Shown: in pieces, positions 1-10,675 of the stretch
Layout of the letters: each line of letters starts with the position of its first letter
Position numbering within the stretch: position 1 is the first letter of the stretch
NCBI GenBank assembly: GCA_023055425.1
Contig: JALGPY010000001.1
Location: 114,805,057 to 114,869,056, forward strand
Length of the DNA: 64,000 nucleotides
Origin: Linanthus parryae
Taxonomy: Eukaryota; Streptophyta; Magnoliopsida; Ericales; Polemoniaceae
Direction of reading: 5' to 3'
The notes under the pieces: generated by a model
Told to the model about the DNA's origin: nothing
The model's database searches: none
Seen by the model: only the letters and a program-made list of their open reading frames with translations
Program-made: the position numbers and the translations under genes

Positions 1-2734
1 CTGATGGGTCACATTTCAAAGGGATGATAATTTACATTATTCATTCATTCTGGCCCTCCCTGCTAAAGATTCCTTCATTCTTAGTAGAGTTTATTAAACC
101 CATTGCAAAGGTCTGTGTAATTCTGAATTCACGTACCATTTGGAAAAATGAAGGGTATTCACGCTGAACATTTGACATCTCAATCTAATGACGCACAGGC
201 CACTCACTCTGATGGTACGGCAATGCCCTTACATTCCATTCCCATGTATGAATCTTGGAGAGAAGGCTTAGGAGGTAATGCGAGTAGTTGGACTATCAAC
301 TACTATCAGGTTTGTCTGTTCAACTTGAGAGGGTATTTGAAGGGTTACTTTGTCCTTTCTTACAGCCAATTTCTGTAGTAAACTCCTCTCTTCAAGTGTG
401 TGTGTGTGTGTTTATTTTTTATTTATTTTTTATGTTGACTGGCTTAATATTTCCTGAGCGGACAGGGATTGAGATCAAGGCCAGAGGATGTAGAGGAATA
501 TTTCAGTCATCTTGATGAATATAAGAAATATTTTGTGTGGAAAGATGAGCGAGATGATTCTGCAATTAAACTTGCTTTCAGCAGTAATATTGAGGAGAGG
601 AAGGATTGGCTCCGACAGTTTGAGGTTTGAATTATCTCGAAGTTTCACAAGTTCTGTCGTACCTTTCTCTTTATTGACACTTCATTTAACCTGTGATTTT
701 CAGCCGGGTACTTACCTTGATCGGAAGGAGCCAACAAGCTTCAGAGATTTTGTTTACAAAGAGCTGATATTGTTTCCAATGGAGAGTCTTCAGCAGGTGA
801 TACCATCAATGGTTGATGGCCTAAAACCATGTGAAAGGAAGATCCTTTTCTGCTGTTTGAAGTCGAACTTTGTTGAGGAATTAAGAGTTCCTGAGCTCGC
901 TACTTCCGTCATTCATCATGCAGCTTATGATCACGGGCATGAGAATCTACCAAGTGCTATCATTGGCATGGCACAAAATGTTGTGGGAAGTAATAACATA
1001 AACCTCCTGCACGCAGCTGGTCGATTGGGATCTCATCACGTGAGCGAATGATATTCAGTCATAGGTGATGTTTTTCATGTCTATTTTAGTAACTTAATGT
1101 TTCAACTTTGCAGGGACCCAGAGATCACTGGGGCGTGCTTATTAAGCTTTCTCCAATCACAAGATATCTGTTTCACAAGGATGATGACAACCTTCTTCAC
1201 TACCTGATCGATAAGTATTCTATTGAACATTTGATTGAACCTACATGGTATGTTTCCTTGATTGAAGAGGTGAAGAGTTCTTTTTATATAGAAGTTCAGG
1301 ACCATGATCCTAATTTTTGTGTATTCTCCATAGGTACATGCCTGTCATACCAACTGTGCTGGTCAATGGGAGTGAAGGAGCTGGTACCGAATGGAGCACC
1401 TACATACCAAAATACAACCCAAAAGACATTGTTGCTAACACAAGGCGTTGTTTGAATGATGAGCCTATGGAACCTATGGTTCCTTGGTACAAGGGGTTCA
1501 GAGGCACCATTGAGAAATCAGATACCAAAGAAGGTAGCTACATTTCTACTGGGATTATCAAGGTGATCAACAAAACTACTGTACGTGTAACAGAGCTTCC
1601 AGTAGGAAAATGTACTGAGGAGTACATGAAGTGGTTATGTACAAAGCTAATTGGACATGAAAATGCCGTGGAGCCTTTCATCCAGGTTTAAGTTTGGTCT
1701 TTTACAGGAGAAGTTTTTGTTTGCTCTAGAGTAAATGATGTGGCCTTGCTCTAATCATACAGTACAGAACACATATTGAAAAAAGAGAATTAGTGGCAGA
1801 CAAAAGAAAGTGGATTTCTTACATGTCCTGTGATGTATTGATTAGAGCATCATGTCAAATTTGCTCTTGGAGCAAGCAATAATTACTCTTTACAGTTTCC
1901 CATTCAGTTGCATAGCATGACTTTTGGAGTTCATCTGTGGGAATATGTTTTGCAGAAAATTTCAGTGTACAAAACTGTGCACATAGACATTACTTTGTCC
2001 TCGGAAGAGATGGCCAAGGTCAAGCCAAGGGACCTGCCAGAGAAATTCAATCTCACAACAGAAATCACTACAAGCAATATGCACCTGTTTGATTCAAAAG
2101 GCGTGATTAAAAAATATGATACCCCGGAACAGAGTATGTCTTTCATCCAGACGTCTATTTACAGATGCTGCAAATTTTAGCAGATAAGTCAACCATTTTA
2201 TTGTTTCTCTCTTGCAGTTATAGAGGAATTCTGCAATCTTAGGCGCACGTTCTATAAGAAGAGGAAGGCAAGTTGGCTTCGCTATGTTCTGTTGCTGACT
2301 TTTTTAGTCATAGAAGCAGGAGTTGACACGTTTTCTCTATGTTTGTGCAGTATGCTCTATATGAAAATCTTTTATTGGAGCTGCTAAAACTGAAAAACAT
2401 GACTAACTTCATTGAGGAGGTGCTAGAAAGAAATATCCTGAATCGAGCTGATGTGTCTGATGATCTGCGAAAAGGGAGTTTTGCTCCATTGTCCATGGCA
2501 GGGGCCTCCTCGGGTGCTGGTAGTGATTGTTATGATTACTTGCTGTCACTAGATTGGGAAGATTTCACTGCTAAGCAGGTTCAGCAGCTATATGAGGAGA
2601 TGGGTGCTAAGTATGCCAAACTTTATGAGTTGAGGCTCAAGCATTACACCTCTTTTTGGATTGAAGATCTTAATGCCCTTGACAGAAAACTTGATGTAAG
2701 ACTTTTTTTGGAGGAAGAATAATGAACACCTTTG

Positions 2735-2785
<51 letters not shown>

Positions 2786-3089
2786 TCTCTATTAATTTTT
2801 TTGATGTTTCATGATTTAGGAACAAAACAAAGGTGATGAGACTGGAATCCCGAGGAAGAATAGTACCAAGAAAAGAAAGTTCCGAGAAACCTCAAGTAGT
2901 TCAGACATAGGTATAGAAAAGCGCTACTGTTTTATTTAAACAAAACATAGTTTTGCAAATAACTGCGGAAAACATTCAGGGAAGACAACAAGATCCTGAT
3001 TTATTATATAATTTCGCTTTCTATGCAACTTCTGTGCAGTCATGGAATTGAAGGAAGCCAGGCAAAGGGGGAAGCTGTGGTTGATCTGA
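1..3089 (+). CDS. DNA topoisomerase II-like protein, 3' part, 11 exons, catalytic tyrosine block replaced
   Basis: Exons read as 3-110 (partial, starts before the window), 199-309, 466-624, 704-1039, 1114-1247, 1334-1685, 1956-2133, 2218-2267, 2351-2695, 2820-2910 and 3040-3089, stop TGA 3087-3089. They join in frame into about 637 residues without a stop. Type IIA topoisomerase landmarks in order: end of the Toprim acidic motif (DGSHFKG), ESWREGLGGNAS, DGLKPCERKILF (family DGLKPGQRKILF), IIGMAQNVVGSNNINLL, KLSPITRYLF, PTVLVNGSEGAGTEWSTYIP, EPMEPMVPWYKGFRGTIEK, NMHLFDSKGVIKKYDTPEQ and a helical tail. In TOP2 the DNA-cleaving tyrosine lies in an ARYIYTRLSPITR stretch; here exon 5 of this list begins GPRDHWGVLIKLSPITR, three residues shorter and lacking the Arg-Tyr pair. 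The GQFGTR motif reads GRLGSHH. The C-terminal domain is much shorter than in TOP2. It could be a non-cleaving paralogue or a young pseudogene. Confidence 0.85.
2268..2350 (+). other. GC-AG intron in the topoisomerase-like gene
   Basis: The exon 2218-2267 ends AAG and is followed by GCAAGT, the usual donor context of the rare GC-AG class. The acceptor TTTGTGCAG ends at 2350. Taking GC as donor keeps the reading frame into YALYENLLLELLKLKN. The other introns of the gene use GT-AG. Confidence 0.7.
2737..2781. repeat. (TA)n microsatellite in an intron
   Basis: About 45 bp of uninterrupted TA dinucleotides lie in the intron between exons 2351-2695 and 2820-2910 of the topoisomerase-like gene. 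Confidence 0.95.
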
Positions 3090-3285
3090 AGACGCCTTCA
3101 TTCTCAAGGAGTTTTTGTATGTGTTGCCCTGTGTCCCCTATGACAGTCAGTCAAATTATGCTCGTGTTTTTTCCAGCTATCAGAAAGTGCGTGGAACTTC
3201 GGTTTGCTTGTCGTGTAAAATATAAATGACATTTTTTTTGAAGACTTTTCGCTTCTTGTTCTTTGCTTGACCCCCCCCCCCCCAT

Positions 3286-3439
3286 CCAAATATAAGAAGA
3301 GTATATTCCCTTTCTTTCCACCTCAAAATGGCATTGGGATTAAGGAATTGGTATTTTTTCCTATTTTACCCGAGTAGAGTGCATAACGTAAAAGTAAATC
3401 AAATATTAAGTTCCCTCCAAAAGTTTCAAGCCAAAAGAA
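3286..3439. repeat. Duplicated non-coding segment, copy A (left half)
   Basis: The stretch with GGAATTGGTATTTTTTCC and GTAAATCAAATATTAAG is repeated at 4404-4535 with few changes. Copy A follows a run of 13 C (3271-3283). It is interrupted at 3440 by a 760-bp insertion and resumes at about 4200 with AGTGACTTCATGATGAACAC, which matches copy B near 4541-4560. Nothing coding was recognised. Confidence 0.75.
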
Positions 3440-4199
3440 TGGGCTCCAAACATCAATTGCGTTCTTCTAAACGCCACTGCATGACTCGTTTGGAGAATGG
3501 GCGTAGAAATCACGTCTGCTTGTTTGGTCGTCGACTTGGATTTATGGAGCAAGCTTGCTCTTTAGGGAACGAAAGATTGATTTGGATGGAGTTCTTTCAG
3601 CTTCGAAGGTTTTAAAACCTGGTTATAACTCTGGTAACCATTTTAACTCGCTTGTTTTGGTTTGATTCCCAGGGTCTTTGGAGGTTGTTCGAAAACAATC
3701 TCCGAATCAACCATGACGAGCCTCGGCTGGAGTTGTAGAGACGCGGGACAGTCTTGTACAACTCAAACGAAGCTTTTGAATGCTTCTAAAATGCCTCACG
3801 ACATCTCTGGCTTAGTTCGAATTCAACATCGGATGCCTAGTTCATCCAACAAGTTGGTTCACGAAAATTCAATCATCGGCACCTTTGACGTCCGAGTTAC
3901 CTTCACTCCTTCAATCCTCCTCTCGTTCAAGACCCCCTCGCACGGAGCTACGCCAACATAGTGTACAAAGGTTAGAGCTCGATTATCAATCATGGAAATC
4001 ATTCAAGAAAATGTCTTCTCAAGGCTTGTCGCTTCTTCCTCCTCTACCGGAAGAAACTGGGCCATTATCCTTTTATTATTATCGCTTTTGTTCACTCGTG
4101 TTGTCTTTATGCTTTGGTCGCTAAACTTAGTCGATAGTAGCACGATCGGTTCTTATGTAATGCACTTTTATTGATTTAATGTTATGATGCTATCTTTCA
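3440..4199. mobile_element. Solo-LTR-like 760-bp insertion
   Basis: The insert starts TGGGCTCC and ends TATCTTTCA, so it has TG...CA ends. It is flanked by the 7-bp direct repeat AAAAGAA (3433-3439 and 4200-4206). Copy B of the surrounding duplication (4404-4580) lacks it and shows the empty site. No primer site, polypurine tract or ORF of known type is inside. A solo LTR is the simplest reading. The 7-bp rather than 5-bp repeat, in an A-rich context, leaves room for another element class. Confidence 0.5.
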
Positions 4200-4243
4200 A
4201 AAAGAAAAGTGACTTCATGATGAACACAAACTACTTCGTTCCT

Positions 4244-4245
<2 letters not shown>

Positions 4246-4284
<39 letters not shown>
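4246..4284. repeat. C29-A10 homopolymer tract
   Basis: A run of 29 C (4246-4274) is followed directly by 10 A (4275-4284). A shorter C13 run stands at 3271-3283, before the other half of the duplicated segment. Assembly length error is common in such tracts. Confidence 0.9.
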
Positions 4285-4285
<1 letters not shown>

Positions 4286-4403
4286 ACAATAAAAATAAAT
4301 AAATAAATAAATGATATGGCCATGCTTAGTTTGTTCAGTTGAGAAAAGTACATACCAGGCCGCCTGTGTTGGAGGCCCTTGTCTAAGATATGATGCCACT
4401 CTT

Positions 4404-4585
4404 CCCTTTCTTTCTTTCCATCTCCAAGTGGTACCGGGATTAAGAAATTGGTATTTTTTCCTATTTTACCCCAGTGGAGTACATAACGTAAAAGTAAATC
4501 AAATATTAAGTTCCCTCCAAATGTTTCAAGCCCAAAGAAAAAGTGTCTTTATGATGAACACCAACTACATCATGAAGAACACTTT
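4404..4585. repeat. Duplicated non-coding segment, copy B (uninterrupted)
   Basis: It matches 3310-3439 and then 4200-4245 as one continuous stretch, so it is the empty-site version of copy A. Its right end is followed directly by the MITE at 4586. Confidence 0.75.
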
Positions 4586-5033
4586 GGGCCAGTTTGGGAA
4601 TGTTTCTGTTGTCAGCACAGCTGTTTTCCAACAACAGAAGTAGTTTTAGTGTGTTTGGTAAAAGTACAATTTCTGTTTTTTTTTAAACAATTTCGACTGT
4701 CACACAACAGTTTTTAGAATGCACGGAGGAGATACTTTTCCATAAAGTGTTTTTTGATTAATTTATCTTCAACCGATTTTAACATTACATTTTAAGAAAT
4801 ATCAATAATTATCTTTACGGAAATGACATGTGTCATACATTTTGGTCATTTTATCCTCTCCCGGCAAGTTCACTACTGATTTTATCAAACACAAAATTAC
4901 TTTATCAATATTTCACATCAGCTTATACGTAATATTTACCAAACAATATTTTATCATGAATTCACAGCAGCTTTTCGACAGTGTTTTCACACAAGAGCTT
5001 TCTAACACCGCCACAGCATTCCCAAACTAGCCC
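4586..5033. mobile_element. MITE, PIF/Harbinger (Tourist)-like
   Basis: Terminal inverted repeats GGGCCAGTTTGGGAATG (4586-4602) and CATTCCCAAACTAGCCC (5017-5033) differ at one base. The interior is AT-rich without coding capacity. The GGGCC...GTTTGG terminus resembles Tourist MITEs, whose target duplication is TTA or TAA. The flanks TTT on the left and TTA on the right are compatible with a decayed 3-bp duplication. A hAT-type 8-bp duplication is not seen. Confidence 0.65.
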
Positions 5034-5149
5034 TTAGAAGTACCTATGTGACATTTTACAAAAATACAACTCTCGGACGAGCTTCAGCAGTAGCTACACA
5101 GGCAGCAGGCATCAGCAACACCTACAAAGGCAGCAATAACTACAACAAC

Positions 5150-5480
5150 TCCTCCCAAAATTAACAGAATGAGCTCAACAATTATGTCATCCACACCTAG
5201 ATTATCACCAATTGAAAGATATGCTATAAAGATTTCCTACTTCACGATTGCACCAACATGAAACTACCGAAAGCATTGACGAATGAAGCATCAACTAGAT
5301 TTGGAGTTGATAGGAAGACTATCTACTCAATTTGAAAAATGTTGAAGGAATGTGATAAAACTAGTGTACCAATTAAATTCTTGGAAGAAAGGAAATTTGA
5401 AACCAAAGCTGTAGGTAGACATGGCCAGAATTCTCGCAATATTACCAGAAAAGGGACACAACATTAGATAGAATGCAAGT
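5150..5480 (+). pseudogene. Degenerate transposase-like remnant (uncertain)
   Basis: One frame, broken by stops, reads like a helix-turn-helix region: LSPIERYAIKISYF, then NEASTRFGVDRKTIYSI and an Arg/Lys-rich stretch. It recalls the N-terminal DNA-binding part of plant mariner-like transposases, but no DDE residues follow. The class is a guess. The rest of 5034-5640 shows nothing else. Confidence 0.25.
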
Positions 5481-5634
5481 GTTCGAATGCTAATTTATTT
5501 GTGCCAATTCTCATAATCTAGATTCATCACATAATTGGTTGACTGAGTGAGTAGCTGCAGTGAATTAATGCCCTGCCAAACACACTTAATCATGTGTTTA
5601 GGATAGTGGTTGCATTGTATTAATGCCTCCCCAA

Positions 5635-6173
5635 ACCCCAGACACATTGTAACAGTAATAATTACCATTGAGCAATCAAAAGATCAAGTGATTAAACTCG
5701 TCTTATCAGAAATAACTAATCAAAGTTTGATAAAAGATCATGCGAGTAACCAAGTTTCTAATTGCGTTAACAAACTGTTACAGGAATCATGTGAGGTTAA
5801 TAAACTATTCTAACAATCAGAAATAACAAATCAAAGCAATAACAAATCAAGTGAGTTATTAATATGTCCTAATAACAAGAAATAACCAATCCAAGTCAGA
5901 TAAAAAATCACGTGAGTAACCAAGTTATTAATTGCGTAAACAAACTGTTATAGGTATGGAAACCACAATCAAAGATCATGTGAAGTTCATAAGTTGTTGT
6001 AGTAATAAAAAATAACCAATCAAAGCAATAAAAGATCACGTGAGTTAACAATATGTTCTAATAACGAGAAATAACCAATCCAAGTCTGATAAAAGATCAT
6101 GTGAGTAATCAACTTATTAATTGCGTAAAAAAACTGTTCTAGGCATGGAAACAACAATCAAAGATCATGTGTT
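5635..6173. repeat. Tandem repeat, about 187-bp period, three decayed units
   Basis: The phrases AATAACCAATCCAAGTC, GATCATGTGAG and TAATTGCGTAAA recur. Two good units begin near 5818 and 6005 (AAATAAC-AATCAAAGCAATAA), with an older partial unit upstream from about 5635. The array runs up to the truncated 5' LTR of copia A, so the LTR's first 30 or so bases are lost at the junction. Confidence 0.7.
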
Positions 6174-7533
6174 GTTTAGTATGAACAATGTTTTTGGCTA
6201 GAATCTTCATTTATTAATTATTGTGATATTTAATATAATGAAGTCCTTAGATACAATGTGTTGTTTATCTTAAATATCCCTAGTCCATTATATTGGTTAA
6301 TAGGACGATCAAATATAGACTAGTATATGTATAGATTGATATGGAGATATCAAGTCTTACACATGGGTATGCATTAGGAGTAATGACATACTGGATTTAC
6401 CCACGACGAGAAGGATACATTAGATTATGTCAAAGTCACAATCGCTTCTCGTAGTGCCAATAATATTGTAGTCCTTAGACTTGAAGTCACTAGATACTCT
6501 AGTTGTGAAATATCATGCTTTGATGTTATCCAACGTTGTGCCTTAACCGGACAACTATAAAGATAGCTATCACACATGATAGGAAGCAAGCTTAGAGATC
6601 TAGTGACATATAGAGGATTTGTCCCTCCCACATAATGGGAGAAAATATCCAGGGGCCACTGATGGTGCTTATAGGAATGTCTAGCCAGACTCAGATAAAT
6701 CAATATGGAGATATTGATGTTATCTGCTTGCTTAAGCATATTCTCAGGATCGAGAAACTATGGATTGGATATACGAGTGTGACTATTATGTCTTGTGTCC
6801 AATCCGGATATAGAGACAAAGGGATAATACAATATGTGATATTGGACACAAGGTTTGTCGGGATCACTGACTTATTTCTAATAGTTGGGTGGCATAGATG
6901 TGTTGCTAGACACCGCTCCATGTTAGTAATAAGTTACTACCAACTATGTAGAAAGCTATGGAGTCACACACCGGATGGATTAAATTGGAAATTGGTATTA
7001 ATTAGTTGGACTAATTAATAAAAGGATCATAACGCAACCACAACAAACTTAGTGGGTAATTTGCATGTGGGCTAATCCATGTAAGGACATGATTAGTATT
7101 GGGGCCTTTATGTAGTTAATAAAGAGTTATGACTATATAAAGGATCTCTAGCTTGTTAATTCTCAACACAAGTCATTATTTGAGAGAACTTAACAAAGCA
7201 AGAGAGAGAGAGACAAGGAGAAGGCCGAACCTCACAACCCGTCCGCCCCCTTTGCCGTCGGCCACAACAAGGCACGACCGAGTGCCTTGTTTGCGTGATC
7301 TCCTTCCTCCTTCTTCCGTTGCTAGCACATCGCGGTGAGAAAGATTCCAATGAAGATCCAAGGTGTGCATATTCATAGAGACGAAGACACTATTCTTCGT
7401 GTGATCTCCCAAACCAAGGTACACATCTTCTATGTTGTCATCATGTTATGATTGTCTCTTCCTGTGATCCTTGGTGGCCTTTGAGTAGAAATATTTTGTA
7501 ATTCCGCTGCATTACCTACGTCAAAAACCAACA
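6174..7533 (+). repeat. 5' LTR of copia A (5' end truncated)
   Basis: It aligns along its length with 23620-24205 plus 32173-32984. The 3' LTR begins TGTTGGAATAGG; the first 31 or so bases of that are missing here, and similarity starts at TTTAGTATGAACAAT. It ends CCAACA just before the primer site. A TATA box lies at 7134-7140. Confidence 0.85.
7134..7140 (+). promoter_or_regulatory. TATA box in the copia A LTR
   Basis: TATATAA in the context GACTATATAAAGGATCTC. The same sequence is kept in the 3' LTR at 32587-32593, and copia E has an equivalent in its LTR. This is the likely core promoter for the element RNA. Confidence 0.6.
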
Positions 7534-7534
7534 G

Positions 7535-7547
7535 TGGTATTAGAGCC
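7535..7547 (+). other. Primer binding site, initiator Met tRNA (copia A)
   Basis: TGGTATTAGAGCC follows the LTR end CCAACA. The canonical plant site complementary to initiator tRNA-Met is TGGTATCAGAGCC; one base differs. Confidence 0.85.
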
Positions 7548-9206
7548 ACATGTCGTAGTGCATAACATGATTTTATGTGTTACGATTTCAGTTTATACAC
7601 CGGATTGTTCATATTACGTGAAAATGAAACTAATAAGCATAGTAGATGCAAATTGAATTTGATTCAAGAACAAACAAGATCCTAATGTAACATTGGATGT
7701 GTAAATTGGTGATTTTAATCACATAGGACGTGAATAATTGGGTTCTTAAAAAATTATGGTTCTTGGGCACATAATTGGAAAAAGGGATTTTTTCAATTAT
7801 GGAAACATCTTTATGGAAACAACTAAGTTTGGGCAACAAGGCAAGGAATTGTTTTGGAAACAATTGGGCCCCTAAGGGGACCGTCCCCCTTGCCATGCCG
7901 CCCAAGCAAGGCTCGGCAAAGGGATTGGGCCGGCCTAGCGTCCGGCCTAGCCGCGCGTGAGGCTCGGCCGACCACCCCAAGGCCTAGCCTTGGTCTTTGG
8001 TTGGTTCGGCCATGGTGGATGGTGGATCTCTTGGACCGTTGTGACCCTAATTACCCAATTTCAAACTAAAACTGAACAAGCGCGTTAAAAATTGGTTTTA
8101 ACTGTATTATGTGCTTTGTTGCATGGTGGATGGATATGGCCTAGGTTGTGGATGTTTGTGTTTGTTGTGGTTTGGTTTACGGCCTGCGAGATGATCAAAT
8201 TAATGTAATAGTTAGTTAATTTTACGGCCTGCGAGCTGATTATCTTCCTCGACATGTGAGGTTTTATTTATTTATTTATTCTAGATGTTAGGCTAGAATT
8301 AGAAATATTTAGATGATAGCCAAGAGCATGGAGGAGAAGAGCGGAGAACCTAGAAGCCACAAAGACGATGAATACTCTCATCCCTAAGCGCGCGAATATG
8401 GTGGAGCACATGGAGATGAGCTTGTCACTTTAGGGCATATAGATATTATGATTGTCTTGGTAATATCTTAGTCTAGGGTCCATATCCATGCCACGCTAAT
8501 TTTTATTTTGAGGATGTTTATTATTTTTATGTCTTGTTATTTATTTTTGTGTGTATGGCGATACTTGCAAAACGTTAACAAGATAATAATAATAAACAAG
8601 TTTGATCTTTTATTGTGGGTTGCCCAATCCAAATAAGTATATCATGTTGATGGGATCAGCCAAACGAATAATGACATTTAATCCCTCAAAAGAATATTGC
8701 GTTTTGCCTTCTCTTGCCTAAACACCCTTCGTGATCAGGGTCTATTAAAGTCGGGCTTGCCAAAGCAAGGAGATTTTAATTCACCATGATGTGTTGCGGA
8801 CGACACAAGCAAGTAATGTGTGATTGTTGAAGCAAGAGGTTGGACGCAACTAGGAAAGATCAATTGGATTGATGAACCTAGAGGAATGATAATTAGGTGT
8901 TATCTAAAGGATAATGAATAATGAGTTATTCGCCTAATTGGACCAAGAGTTGCATGGGATTCAATTGGAATGGTTCCTACCTAAATAACCAATTCTTGGG
9001 TGACTTGCAAAAGCAAGCTCAAGAAGAAGTGAAATATGAATCTTGGACCTACTAGAAAATATACATGATATTTCCGCATTAATGGTGAGGGCTATTAATC
9101 CGAGAAAAATAGCGGGACCTATATTTAATAATCTAGCCATTATTGAATATAGTTAAATTGTTCAAAATACTAAAAATTTCATATTTCTCGTTTTCTAGAA
9201 TTCCAA
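7548..9206 (+). other. Copia A 5' leader
   Basis: Untranslated leader between primer site and gag ATG (9207-9209). It holds a GC-rich module (about 7862-7990) and two copies of TTACGGCCTGCGAG (about 8178 and 8220), both kinds of sequence also present in copia E's leader on the other strand. The remainder is AT-rich with no convincing ORF. Confidence 0.6.
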
Positions 9207-9214
9207 ATGGCAAA

Positions 9215-10675
9215 CATCTCCTAGAGGTGCAAGGAGGTCGATAGCAGTGATAACCGGAGCTAAAGAGGCCCCTAACGTCGGAGTCGAGACCCACCTCCGA
9301 CCACATCGACGACGAACCCGTAGAGACCCGTTTCTCGACCGTTTTTCGCCATTTTTGGCCAAGGTGACAGGTTTGTAGACGACGGCTATGTAGAAGCTTT
9401 TACATGCTAGTTGCTGTGAACTAAGGTAAGTGAACATGCTAAGCCTTGCGTGCCAAGCTCCTTTCGTATCGCAAGTTGATTTTGATACTTGTCTCAAAAT
9501 GTGGTTGCTATTTGTTTACAAGATTTATTTGAGATATTCTTCCACTTTACAGAAGTTGATTGGTTTGATATTGTCTGACGATAATAATAATAATCCGTAA
9601 TTAACGTAAAGTGGAAAGAGTTGAGCGGGAGAAGCGTATTATCTCCGTGTTGACTTCGATCACTCGGCCTGTGATTAGATTGGTCGTGTTGGCTGCGGTC
9701 ACTCGACCCGTTTATTTTTACCCGGTCGCAACCTGCCGGGTTGCTCCATGTACTCACCTCTCTGGCCGCAAGAAGTCTTAGGGGGGTGCCGGCACTTAAG
9801 GTCTTGGAGTATGCGAGATGGATAATAGATTCTTCCCCGTATAAACATGGTTGATAACACATTTTCCCTAGTATTTGGATATTTATAAAAGAAAAGAAGA
9901 TAGAGATTGTGGCTAATTCTCCCCGTTTGAAAGTCGAGAAAAGAAGATCAAAAGAATGAGAATTTTATAAGAGTTCTTACTGGATGCATCAGGTTCACTT
10001 CTTAAAGTTTTACAGTTTATATTTGACTTCCTGATTTACTCTGCAAGTTTACATTTTTATGATTTATTTTCCTCTGTACATTTATTGCGAAAAGAAAGTT
10101 ATGCCTCATCTTCTGTGTTACGAGCTTGGGTGTCACTTACTCAGTATTTCCATGCTGACTTTGAAAACTGCGGTACCTGTTTCCTTCCCACCGCAGGTCT
10201 AGGAGCTGAAGACTAAGGGGTAGCCGGGTACGAGACTAACCTAGAAGGCTAACGTCACGACTAGGATCTAGTGTAATTAGCCAGAATGATGTAGTAGTTT
10301 TGAGAACGCTTGTGTAATATTTAGAGACGTTTGTGATGTTTAATATTATGTAATAAATAAAGATTTTGGGATGTTATGCTTTTGATTTCCGCCGTTACTT
10401 TTAGCATCGCCCTCCTGGGCTTTCCGGTCCGGAACGGAAGGCTTGGGAATTCACGGTTCGTTGCAGGGGCACCCCGTCATAGCTTCGAGGACGAAACTCT
10501 GCTTAAGGGGGAGGATGAAAGACCCCGTCATATTTCATGGGGTAAAGTAGTAATTTAAATAAGAATTTATTTGCAAAACAAATAAATAAATTGGGTGGAT
10601 TATTAACTAAGAAGTTTGCGGGTAAGATTTTAGAAAACGTTAGAGAAAAAAGTCTGAAATTTATATGTGGACGTT
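9215..10675 (+). repeat. Direct repeat S1 of the gypsy cluster
   Basis: It matches 18505-19941. Contents: LTR 3' part to 10465, polyprotein-tail remnant 10466-10505, purine tract AAGGGGGAGGA to 10515, LTR 5' part from TG at 10516. Both repeats start at the same point (CATCTCCTA-AGGTGC) and stop matching at the same point (TTTATATGTG). Confidence 0.7.

Noticed and set aside
3328..4174. Chain of ORFs of 60-99 codons downstream of the topoisomerase-like gene
   Set aside because: They fall in the duplicated segment and solo-LTR-like insertion, overlap in several frames and show no domain.
6425..7018. ORFs of 104 and 127 codons in the copia A 5' LTR
   Set aside because: LTR sequence; the equivalent frame is broken in the 3' LTR copy.
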